Positions 7,590-17,400 of a stretch of 59,870 nt of DNA are shown piece by piece. How positions within the stretch are numbered: position 1 is the first letter of the stretch; the number at the start of each line of letters is the position of its first letter. The notes below the pieces were generated by a model. It was not told the origin of the DNA and did not search any database. It saw nothing but the letters and a program-made list of their open reading frames with translations. This DNA is from an uncultured Lachnospiraceae bacterium (GTDB lineage Bacteria; Bacillota; Clostridia; Lachnospirales; Lachnospiraceae), in NCBI GenBank assembly GCA_947630695.1, contig CANRIM010000012.1, forward strand, positions 1 to 59,870. The letters run 5' to 3'. A program made the translations under genes and the position numbers.

Positions 7590-10500
7590 TTATTCGGATA
7601 AGATTAATTTCAACTTTACTACATTATTTCCATTGATATAGTAACCATCACCTATAGATATTGGTTTCTTATATTGTCTTATAGCATCATAAGGTGGATC
7701 AATGCATTTGAGATTTTGCAAGTCGTCAAGACATATAATATGTTGCTTTTGCTTAATTGTCCGAATAGCCTCTGGAGCATCATAAGAAATAGGAGTATTT
7801 GGGTAATTAGCAAAAATAAAGCATACTCCCATATCTTTATACCGCGTTAGAATTTCATTAAATTTATTTAAAACACCCATATCTGACTGTATTGCGGTTG
7901 CCACATCATTGTTTTGAACAACCATTACAAGCAGTTTATCATCTGCACTACTTGTATTATTTAACATCATGTAATCATATCTTCGTTTTAATTCCATGTG
8001 CCATTGCTCAATAACATTAGAAACTGAACTTGCATCCAAAGAGTAATATGCAATTTTGTCTTCATACCAAGCATATTTTCGTGATACATCATCAAAAATA
8101 ACTATTTCTGCATTATTCATTTTCTTTGACATTAGGCTTTTAATAATTAGCGATATAAAATTCTTATGACCAAAGCCCTCTTTACCCGTAATTCCCAAAA
8201 CACCTATGGAATTCAGATTCAACATATATGGTTTAACGTCTTCGTATGCCAAACCGACCGGCAACAAGTATCCATTGGGTGTGGTATTATATGTTTTTAG
8301 CATGGTCTTAGCATCAAGTGTACTTGGAATAAATGGAATTTGTTTTGCTCTGAATTGATTGTACTTGCTGTTAACATTTTCGATAAAGCTACGCATATGC
8401 TGGACTCTTTCTATTTCTTTATCTCCTTCAAAAGCTAGGTAGGTTTGGCATTCAAGCAAACTTTTATCTATCTCTAGTACACAGCGACCAACCTTTTCAT
8501 CAGGCTTAATAGAAACATGATCAAAAATATTGGTGTATTCAGCACTATCATTACAATACAAGACTATTTTGTTCGCAAAGTTTGAAAGGTATCTATATCC
8601 GATACCTGCGGTTTGATTATTGGCAACTATAGTGGAAATTCCAACAGATATTCCCTCACGTGCAAGAGAAAGCAAGCTGTCATCATCTGATAAATACAAT
8701 TCCATTAGTGCAGTAATGTTGTCCACAATTAAATAAATATGTGGTAAATCCATATATCCTGCTTCAATATAAGAAGAAAAGGAACTAACACCAACAGAGA
8801 GTAGCTTCTCTTTTCGAATAGTTATTTCTTCAAACAATAGTTTGAAGAGATTTTTTAGTTTTTCATCTTCAGAAGAAGTTACAACTCCTCCAACATGGTT
8901 AAGTTTTTCAAAATTCTTTAATACCATGGATCCAAAATCCAAAATGTAAAAAACGGATTCCTTTGGACTAGTTTGAGTGGAGATGTTTTTAATGATAGAT
9001 TGCAATAAATTTGTCTTTCCAAATTGTGAAGATCCAATTATCAAAGTATTTCTATTCTGCAAATCCACATATGTTGGTGCCTGCATATGATTATCTGGAT
9101 CATCATACAATCCAATATCTACAAGAGCTTTATTCCCGCCATATGAATCCGGTTGCAACAATAAATCTGGTAGCGGAGGAAGGCATATATTAGGCAGCTT
9201 TTCAATCTTGTTTTCACAACAATATAAATTCACATATTTTACTATTGCTTCTAATTGAGTTAGATTTTGTTCAGAAGATTTCTGCTTTTTTTGAACAAAT
9301 ACAGGAACCTTTCTGCCTGAATCATTTAAGCTATATATAGCAAATTCTTTAATTTTTTCGTTTTCAGACTTTTCTGGCGCACCACTATATGCCGATTGAA
9401 ATAACTCAAATATTTCATTATTTCCAACCTGCAAATACGCACGACCAGGCTCCTTGATTTCAGCTGCTAAAGGAGATTTAATAACTTCATTACTATCCTC
9501 TTGACTTTGCACCTTCAAGCAAAGCTTAAATTTTGAGTTGGACCAAATTTGTTCATCTACTTGTCCGGAAGGTTTTTGCGTTGCAAGTATTAGATGAACG
9601 CCTAAACTTCGACCAATGCGAGCTGCGGAAATAAGTTCTTTCATAAAATCAGGTTGTTCCGCTTTAAGTTCAGCGAATTCATCAACAATTATTATTAAAT
9701 GTGGAAGTGGAGTATTAACTTCTCCTGATTTATATTTTCTTATGTATTTATCAATATGATTTACGTCAGCATCAGCAAAAAGGCACTGACGTTTTTGCAG
9801 TTCTGCTTTAATTGATTTTAAGGATCGTTCAATTTCTTTTCCATCAATATTTGTTATTGCACCAAGTAAGTGCGGCAAGTTCTTGAATTGATTAACCATA
9901 CCACCACCCTTAAAATCAATGATTACAAAGGAAACATCATAAGGATGAAACAATGTAGACATTGTTAAAATATAAGTTTGTAATATTTCGGATTTGCCAG
10001 AACCTGTAGTGCCAGCAACCAAACCATGAGGTCCATGTGCTTTATCGTGAAGATCTAATGACACAATTCCTGATTTAGAAACTCCGAGCGGTGCTGCCAT
10101 TGATTTAAATACCTGAGATGACTTCCAGTTAGATTCCAAATCAATATCATCGACGGCAATAATATTTAGCAATTCAAACAATGAAATATTTTTTGTCAAA
10201 GTTCCTTCCAATGAAATTTCTTCAGTATAAACAGGTGCCAACAAACTAACTATGCTCTCAGCTTGTGTAGTTGAAATATTAGGATAATTAAAACTGCAGG
10301 AATCACTTTTATCAGAAGTTTTGATTAAACAAGCATTTTGAGCATCTTTGATTTCTATAATGTTTTCGCATTCCATCGGAACATCGGATAAGCTATTTTC
10401 AAAAAACACAAAAGAAATACCCAAATCCTTGGCATCTTCAACAAATTTAGAGATGGGATGGGACTTAAACCCACATTCATCAAAGAAAAATGCAACTATT

Positions 10501-12062
10501 GTCGCGTCAAATTCTTTGCTTTGTTTTCTCTGTGTTAACACCTTATACAAATACTCAAAAATAATGGTTTTGCTCTCCCTATCACACACCAAGTTTCTGA
10601 TCCCCAAATCATCATTAAACGCATGAGGAAGAAATCTAAGCCAATGTAATTTATCTTTGTTTGCCTCTTCTGCAATAAAAAACATCTTTACATCTGAGTA
10701 GAAGTGTCTGGCAGAAATATCAATAACAATATTCTTAAATAATTCAAATCTATAATTTGATTCCCCAACAATGCAGACAGCATTCAAGTTTTTTAAATCG
10801 CAAATAATAGGAGCATCATTTAAATATTTATATTGTGTACACAATGATTCTGGAATTTGCTGAAGTTCATCCTCTACATCTAACTGTTCATGCTTCTTAT
10901 AGTCGATTTCTCTTTTGGCCGCAACAAGGCCAGTACCCAAACGAATACTTAAAAAATCAACATCATTTTTTTTTCTATCAAACAGTTGTGAGGAAAATGT
11001 TACAAAATTATGTTGCTCCACTTCAGGAGACAGATAGATTTCTTCTAATTCCCTATGTTCTTTTTCACGACATTCTTCAATTTCATGTTTTTTGTTTTCA
11101 ATATACTGGTTATATTTAGTAATACGCTCAGCAGATAATTTTTTAAAATCTTTATTACCTTGAACAAGTCCAATTATTCCTGTAATAACACCTATCCCAC
11201 TTGAAATAAGCATAAAAGGTGATAGCATAGACATGGCAAGACCGGCGACAACCATGATAAGAGATGGCAAAAGAGACGAAATAATATTCCCCTTCGGTTT
11301 TTGAATGGGTGCAGGAGGATCTAATATTTCGATTTTTCTATCATCAATTATTGTTTTTATTCTAACATTGCGATTAAATCGAGGAAAACTATTTAATTCA
11401 GGCTTATCTACATAGTTAAGATTATTTATTTCAATATCAGGTCTTATTTCAGTCCATAATCGACCATTTTTATAATAGAAATAATAATCGGACATCGAAA
11501 AGAAATCGCCATCTTTAATACAAACTACATTTTCTACTTTTTTACCATTATAATACATACCATAAGTAGAATTATGTATGCAAACTGAAAAGCCATTGTT
11601 CTCTCTTGTTAATTCGGCATAATCATTTTTGACATAACTACCATTTATAACGATATTGTAGTTTGCCGCTGTACCAATAGATATATTTTTACATCCAGAA
11701 ACATCGATTGCTCTCTCATACTTTCTATTGCCATAATCAAAATCCAATAAAAACTCTAGATCTAAAACAGTATTATCTGAATCTTGATAACGAACTTCTA
11801 AAATATCTCCATGTTCTAATTGTTTTGTTGCAAGTTTGCGAACATCACCAACACTAATATAAAGATTGTCAGAACAACTTACAGACCAGCCAGCCTGATT
11901 TTTGTTAAAAAAAAGCTCAATATTTCCAAAAAAAAGATCCTTTCGCAAACGGAAATCACACTCCGTACCTGTTCCAACCTTAGCTGTTTTTATATCAACA
12001 GAAAGTTCGATCTCTTTATATAAATTGTTATTTGATAAAATAATTTTATATCTGCTATCCAA
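7590..12062 (-). CDS. essC: EssC, T7SSb membrane ATPase
   Basis: 1490 residues, a normal EssC length. Two N-terminal FHA-like domains (about 1-100 and 115-205) precede two membrane segments (about 260-300). Then come a non-catalytic domain and three FtsK/SpoIIIE ATPase domains. D1 has Walker A GTTGSGKS near 684-691 and Walker B LIIIVDEF near 790. D2 has GSSQFGKT near 1010 and LIVDN. D3 has a degenerate P-loop (GKEGFGHKN) as usual. It powers export of WXG100 and LXG proteins across the membrane. EsaB is 12 bp upstream and the YwqH-like partner 16 bp downstream. The AAGGAG ribosome binding site is 12 nt from the ATG. Confidence 0.97.
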   Translation of the reverse strand: MDSRYKIILSNNNLYKEIELSVDIKTAKVGTGTECDFRLRKDLFFGNIELFFNKNQAGWSVSCSDNLYISVGDVRKLATKQLEHGDILEVRYQDSDNTVLDLEFLLDFDYGNRKYERAIDVSGCKNISIGTAANYNIVINGSYVKNDYAELTRENNGFSVCIHNSTYGMYYNGKKVENVVCIKDGDFFSMSDYYFYYKNGRLWTEIRPDIEINNLNYVDKPELNSFPRFNRNVRIKTIIDDRKIEILDPPAPIQKPKGNIISSLLPSLIMVVAGLAMSMLSPFMLISSGIGVITGIIGLVQGNKDFKKLSAERITKYNQYIENKKHEIEECREKEHRELEEIYLSPEVEQHNFVTFSSQLFDRKKNDVDFLSIRLGTGLVAAKREIDYKKHEQLDVEDELQQIPESLCTQYKYLNDAPIICDLKNLNAVCIVGESNYRFELFKNIVIDISARHFYSDVKMFFIAEEANKDKLHWLRFLPHAFNDDLGIRNLVCDRESKTIIFEYLYKVLTQRKQSKEFDATIVAFFFDECGFKSHPISKFVEDAKDLGISFVFFENSLSDVPMECENIIEIKDAQNACLIKTSDKSDSCSFNYPNISTTQAESIVSLLAPVYTEEISLEGTLTKNISLFELLNIIAVDDIDLESNWKSSQVFKSMAAPLGVSKSGIVSLDLHDKAHGPHGLVAGTTGSGKSEILQTYILTMSTLFHPYDVSFVIIDFKGGGMVNQFKNLPHLLGAITNIDGKEIERSLKSIKAELQKRQCLFADADVNHIDKYIRKYKSGEVNTPLPHLIIIVDEFAELKAEQPDFMKELISAARIGRSLGVHLILATQKPSGQVDEQIWSNSKFKLCLKVQSQEDSNEVIKSPLAAEIKEPGRAYLQVGNNEIFELFQSAYSGAPEKSENEKIKEFAIYSLNDSGRKVPVFVQKKQKSSEQNLTQLEAIVKYVNLYCCENKIEKLPNICLPPLPDLLLQPDSYGGNKALVDIGLYDDPDNHMQAPTYVDLQNRNTLIIGSSQFGKTNLLQSIIKNISTQTSPKESVFYILDFGSMVLKNFEKLNHVGGVVTSSEDEKLKNLFKLLFEEITIRKEKLLSVGVSSFSSYIEAGYMDLPHIYLIVDNITALMELYLSDDDSLLSLAREGISVGISTIVANNQTAGIGYRYLSNFANKIVLYCNDSAEYTNIFDHVSIKPDEKVGRCVLEIDKSLLECQTYLAFEGDKEIERVQHMRSFIENVNSKYNQFRAKQIPFIPSTLDAKTMLKTYNTTPNGYLLPVGLAYEDVKPYMLNLNSIGVLGITGKEGFGHKNFISLIIKSLMSKKMNNAEIVIFDDVSRKYAWYEDKIAYYSLDASSVSNVIEQWHMELKRRYDYMMLNNTSSADDKLLVMVVQNNDVATAIQSDMGVLNKFNEILTRYKDMGVCFIFANYPNTPISYDAPEAIRTIKQKQHIICLDDLQNLKCIDPPYDAIRQYKKPISIGDGYYINGNNVVKLKLILSE

Positions 12063-12074
12063 CTTTCTCTCTCC

Positions 12075-12329
12075 TTATTCAGTAAAATTAATTATGCTAC
12101 CATTTCTGATTCCATAATCATGCAGTGTTTTATTGCCTTTCAGTAATGCAATTGGATTTTCTGCTTTGAGAAAACATTCTTTAATATTGGTAGTTGCAAT
12201 ACCTAGTTCATATGCAGAATTTAAAGCAATAACCAGTTCATTAGCCGTGATATCAAGTGGAATCTCAAGATCTACAGTATATTTTCGCTTGACTATATTA
12301 AAAATAATGATTGCTACATCTCTGTTCAT
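12075..12329 (-). CDS. esaB: EsaB/YukD, ubiquitin-like T7SS component
   Basis: 84 residues with a beta-grasp pattern (VAIIIFNIVKRKYTVDLEIP, then a helix ANELVIALNSAYELG, then IALLKGNKTLHDYGIRNGSI). This matches EsaB/YukD, a small cytosolic ubiquitin-like protein always found with EssC in T7SSb. In this locus it sits directly before essC and after the CpaE-like ATPase. Length is normal. Its exact role (regulation or assembly of EssC) is not settled even in model species. Confidence 0.9.
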   Translation of the reverse strand: MNRDVAIIIFNIVKRKYTVDLEIPLDITANELVIALNSAYELGIATTNIKECFLKAENPIALLKGNKTLHDYGIRNGSIINFTE

Positions 12330-12372
12330 AAGGTTATCTCCCCAATCTTCAAATATAATAGAAAGACATTTT

Positions 12373-13428
12373 TTAGATCAATAAATAGGCTACACGCTGT
12401 ATGCCTATAAATTTCCCGAAATCTACACACAATAAATTGTCGTAGTGTTCCATATGTTCCACATACTCATTAACTGAAAATTTTAGAGTCATTTTGGGTG
12501 AAATCAAAGCATTGTCTCTATCCTTTTTAAAGTCGTTACATATAAAGAAGTATTTTTCGCTGTTTATCCCATTGATGTTTGAAACGAGAATATTCGTTGC
12601 GAAAACTGATGCTTCAGATTGATTTGTAATAATCAAAACCTTATCTGCCATATTTAAAAGTTTCGCTTTTTCATCATCAAAGAATGGTTCCGTATCAATC
12701 ACTATAAAATCGTAGTCACCAGATTTTTTTGCTGCTACCGCAATCTTTTCATATACAGAATAGGAGAGCCCAAGTGATATAATCGCTGCCTTAAATGGAG
12801 GCAAATAACTGAACTGCTCCTTTCGGATCGTGTGTTTGATGTCTTCATAAATACTTTCTGACGGATTCGCCAACTTCGCATATACATTCGCGGATGATAT
12901 CGGCGTCTGATTATTCAACACACGTTGAAATGTCTGCAAATGTCCTGCGTTTATGTATAGAACCCGTTTATAGTTCTTTGTTAGGCATGCGCTGATTCCA
13001 AGCGCAATTGTCGTCTTGCCGGTTCCGCCGCATGCGGAATCCACTAAAATGATTTGGCACTCTTTTTTCTTTGCATCCTGTGAATGCAGCCCTTCGCATT
13101 TTCCGATGATTTCGTTGAAAATCTCTTTAATGCTTGTGTATTTGAAAATACGATTGACCCTCAACTCATCCGTCAGATCTTCTTCCTGTTGTTCGGTCAT
13201 AAGGAAGATACAACCGATATTATGCCGTTGCAGAGTGGAATCGTAAAAGTCTTCCGAAACAACCAGCGCCTCAGCTTTCTGCGGGGTGGAGAAAAGTTCG
13301 TTAAAATAAATTTCATCTGTAATTAACTCTAAATCAATTTCCTCAAAGAATTCTTCTACAAATTTAAGCTGCAAGGGGTTGATATAGCTTGCATCCGCAT
13401 CTGCAACAATAATTCTTGGTTTCGGCAC
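12373..13428 (-). CDS. CpaE/MinD-like ATPase with receiver-like N-terminus
   Basis: About 351 residues. Residues 1-115 look like a degenerate receiver domain, followed by a SIMIBI ATPase with P-loop ACGGTGKTTIA, an adenine-side motif DFIVIDTEPFF and DKVLIITNQSEAS. This is the CpaE/TadZ layout, known for placing pili at defined cell sites. The lysine at the second position of the deviant Walker A (KGGxGKT) is replaced by Cys, although the later GKT is kept. Start chosen at GTG 13428, 7 nt after AAGGAGG; a GTG at 13434 touches the ribosome binding site. It lies between a DUF6382-like/FHA gene and esaB, so it probably positions or assembles this T7SS. That role is inference. Confidence 0.75.
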   Translation of the reverse strand: MPKPRIIVADADASYINPLQLKFVEEFFEEIDLELITDEIYFNELFSTPQKAEALVVSEDFYDSTLQRHNIGCIFLMTEQQEEDLTDELRVNRIFKYTSIKEIFNEIIGKCEGLHSQDAKKKECQIILVDSACGGTGKTTIALGISACLTKNYKRVLYINAGHLQTFQRVLNNQTPISSANVYAKLANPSESIYEDIKHTIRKEQFSYLPPFKAAIISLGLSYSVYEKIAVAAKKSGDYDFIVIDTEPFFDDEKAKLLNMADKVLIITNQSEASVFATNILVSNINGINSEKYFFICNDFKKDRDNALISPKMTLKFSVNEYVEHMEHYDNLLCVDFGKFIGIQRVAYLLI

Positions 13429-13440
13429 GATCACCCCTCC

Positions 13441-14343
13441 TTAACTAATTACAATCTGGAAATCGCTGTTTGCAAGCCGTACCACATCACCGTTTTTGAT
13501 AGGATTCGGCTGCTCCGGCTGTAATCTCATCCGATTTACATAGGTTCCGTTCGCGCTATGCAAATCTGTTATGAAAAATTGGTCATCTTTTCGATTGATT
13601 TTGCAGTGTACGCGGCTGATTTTATCATTAAAGGAAAGCACACCGTCCACCTTATCGGCCTTTTTCCCAAGTATAAACTCGTCTTTCGTAATACGGATTT
13701 CCACACGAGCAGGTGCGTTAAGTGACACGATCCGAACATTTCGAACAGAAGAATTTTCTGTACGAGTTCGGGAAACAGATCCTTTGCCCTTCAATCTATT
13801 ATACAGATCCTCCAGCGTTAATCCGCCGTTTGACAAATCAGATGATAACTGGATGGTTTTAGACGACGATAAGTTGCTCAGTTCTGAAATCAATTTGATC
13901 AGGCTGGTACGAAGCTCGATTTCAAAATACGCAGTATCACCAAACATATGTTGACTCAACGGCAAATAAATCAGGCTCACCTTATATGTCGCCGGATCCA
14001 CGAAAATATGTTCAAACGCAATATCTATATTCTGACAGGAAAGAAAGCCATTGTTCTTAACTTCGATAATGTCAGATAAAATATTTGATATAATCGTAAT
14101 AAACCGTTCTGCATCCAATGTCGGAAAAAGAGATGATAAAGGTTTATACATCCCGGTAAGGTAATAAAGCTGAATTTTTCCGTTATAAAGCATCTTCATG
14201 CAGCGTACGAAGCAGTTATTTTTTTGACTCTGTAAAACCTTATATTCAGTTGACAGAAAGAACGTATTATTTGATAATACATAGGCAAAATTAGATCCAC
14301 AGGACATTTCATTGAGAATTCCGTTTTCTATTAGTGCGTTCAT
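13441..14343 (-). CDS. DUF6382-like plus C-terminal FHA domain protein (copy 2)
   Basis: About 300 residues. The N-terminal 190 residues include LSCQNIDIAFEHIFVDPATY followed by KVSLIYLPL, which resembles a degenerate kinase C-lobe as in DUF6382 and EssB-type pseudokinases. The C-terminal 95 residues are an FHA domain with LGKK, SRVHC and ANGTYVN, all phosphothreonine-binding positions. No membrane segment is seen. GTG 14352 and ATG 14343 are both possible starts; ATG 14343 follows AGGAAG with better spacing. The FHA domain could read the kinase encoded upstream (23812-25536). The CpaE-like gene follows directly. Confidence 0.75.
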   Translation of the reverse strand: MNALIENGILNEMSCGSNFAYVLSNNTFFLSTEYKVLQSQKNNCFVRCMKMLYNGKIQLYYLTGMYKPLSSLFPTLDAERFITIISNILSDIIEVKNNGFLSCQNIDIAFEHIFVDPATYKVSLIYLPLSQHMFGDTAYFEIELRTSLIKLISELSNLSSSKTIQLSSDLSNGGLTLEDLYNRLKGKGSVSRTRTENSSVRNVRIVSLNAPARVEIRITKDEFILGKKADKVDGVLSFNDKISRVHCKINRKDDQFFITDLHSANGTYVNRMRLQPEQPNPIKNGDVVRLANSDFQIVIS

Positions 14344-14484
14344 TTCTATCACTTCCTGTCAATTTGTTTTATTCATTGAATCTGAATTATGCAAGGATGC
14401 ATAACCCAGATTCAAATGAATATTTTTGTTCCGCTGCTGCACGGTATTTCGTTTGTACGAAAGACAACAAAGAACAATATAACA

Positions 14485-17400
14485 TTACTTAACTTCACTC
14501 TTCTTTTTCTTCAGAAGAACAATCAGCAACCAAATGCCTGCCATTACAGCGATGACGCCGCCGATTGATCCCCAAAACAGCGGTTTATTTGCATACCAGC
14601 GAACGAAGAAATTCGTAGATACTGTAACAGTATTATTGAAAGCGTAGGCCGGCATCGGAACAATGATATTTCCGTCAGCATCTTCTTTGCCAAAATTATC
14701 AGTGTCCATGGTATTACCCGCCTTGTCTTCAACAAGAATACGAACTTTCTGTGCAGAAGAACTTTCGTTTATGGTAAATGTACCGGAGTAATTATTGACA
14801 TCATCAAATGATGTAATCGAATCTTGAACCTCGCCGTCCAAATATACAGTAATCGTCTTCAGGGCAATCGCATCATATACCGTATAACGAATATCTACTT
14901 TTTGCTCATTGATGATTCTGTCTTCAAGACCGACAATACTTGTAATTTCCGGTGCTGTGCTGTCAACGCGAAACTGCATAGTATCAACGATGGCATTACC
15001 GTTCTCATCAGTCGAGTTATCCGGTGTGCTTTCCGGAGTATTTGAAGCCTCATCTTCTGATGACAAAGTAATTCGATACATACCGTCATTTGAAAAGTTT
15101 TCTTTACTGATTATGTACTGATATTGGAACCATCCGCTCTCTCCGACATTGACATTTTCATTCGGCGTTGGATTGGAAACATACGCAGCATCGATGGAAC
15201 GTCCGTCAAGGGTGATTTCAATATTCAGAGAGTCATTTACCAGCCTGTTTGCGTTATACTCGGTTATAATAAGATCATCTGAAATTGACGCAACATAAGT
15301 ACCGCCATCTTGAATCAGAGAAACCAGATAACCATCATACTCATATACGGATCCAAACCGGTTCACAGTAAAGGTTAGTGTCTGGGTTTCTTCATTTCCG
15401 GCTTTGTCAAGCATCCGAACTGTAAGAGTATATATGCCATCATTTTCAATTTCACGTTGAAAAGCGTCAAATGTTCTGGAACCGCCTTTGGCATCAACGC
15501 TAATTGTATCAATATACTGCTCAGTTACATCTACACCAATCTCATCTTTCCGTGTTCTTGTCAGTTTGACCTCATAGGAGTCATAGTTGATGTCTGAGAA
15601 GCTTATACCGGGGATCACATCATCCTTGTATGCATGTCCATCCTCAATACCGGTGATCATTGGTTTCGAAATGGTCTGATCTACCGTAAACTCTTTCGAT
15701 GCAGCAGAATTACCATAATCAGCGGCTGCACTTTGATTGCCGGCGAGATCCGACATGGTAACATCAAATGTATAATCACCATCAGCTGTGTATGAAATCG
15801 TTGCTGTATGTACATTTCCGTTATCTGACCAGGATATATTCGGAAGAGAAATCGCTGCTCCGTCCAGAGTAGCATTTCTGGTAAATATCACACGATTCAC
15901 ATCGAAATTATGCTCGTTGATGGTAACTGTAGCCGTTCTTGCTGCCTTAAAATATTTTCCGTTTGCTACATCATTGTTGCTGTAGCTTACCGAGATAGTC
16001 GGCAGCGTTTTATCAATCGTGAACTCGGTCGGCGCAATACTGTCTCCATAACTTACTCCACTCATAAAGTTATTTGCCAGATCTGTATATGTAATGTCAA
16101 ATGTATAATCACCATCTGCACTATATGTAATATTAGTAGACCACGTTGTATCATCCTGATTTCCTGAACCTGCAGATATACGACTCCAATCAGAGAGCAC
16201 CGGAATCACGCCATCGGTATTTGTGATCATAACATTGACATCCTTCGGATCAAAATTTCGTTCCGTTACAACAATAGTTGCTGTTCTTTCTGTCTTGAAG
16301 AAAGAATCACTGTCAACCGCATTATTGTTATAACTTACATCAATCCTCGGCGGGGTAACGTCAATTCGAATATCTCCTGCTTTCGTTGTTGTAACTCGGG
16401 CATTACCAGCATTATCTTCAGCGGTAACTTCAACAATTGTATTGTTGCTGTTGAATTTATTGGCATCAATCGTAATACTTCCAGACCAGGAACTAACTAA
16501 ACGATCATTGTCAAATGTAGCTCCATTTGTTTGACTGCCTAATTCAAACAGTGTTCCCGTTTCTTGAATATCTGCTCCCATATCTGTTGTATAGATACGG
16601 TAGGTGATTTTCTTCAAACCGGAATAAAATCCAGTTGCACTTGTTCTTTGACCACTATATTTCGGATCTATAACATGAAGATCAACTGTAACATTGCCGT
16701 TATGGAATCCATTTGCATTCGATGCAGCCGGACGAATATCAATTTCAGGAGCATTCTTTTCATCCGTGCCTTCCGGCATTTTATCATCAACAACAATTCC
16801 TGTTGAATTAACAATTGCGTAGTTACCCGCCCTGTCTTCTGCTCTGAAATAAATGATAAACTTTTCACTGGGTGAAACAACAATTCCAGTTTCAGCATTA
16901 TAATCGATCCACTGACCATTCGGATCATATTCAGGTGCGGAAGAGACCTTCTGATACTTCAAAGACTCCAATCCGCTGATATTACAGTTAGCCGCCAATT
17001 TCACGGATACAGCTTTATCATAGAATGTATCAAACGCAATGCTGTTGTTTCCCAACACAGATTTGCTGTCAATCGTGATTGTCAATTGCGTCGGCGCACT
17101 CTTGTCAAGGGTAAATTTCTCTGGAGCAACAGAATCAGCATAATCAACAGGTGTATTTACATTCCCTGCCATATCCGCGTAAGCGATACTAAATTCATAG
17201 TGCGCTTCTTCGTTGTATTGAATCGCAGCAGTATGAACATCTCCAATTGATGTCCAATTATCTTCAACTTTCAAATAATCCGCATATCTTTTTATTTCAC
17301 TGCCGCTTCCAACAACCTTTGCAATCACATCGGAAGGTTTAAAGTTGTGTTCAGTAATTACTATAGTAGCTGTCCGATCTTCTTTAAACTGGTCACCGTT

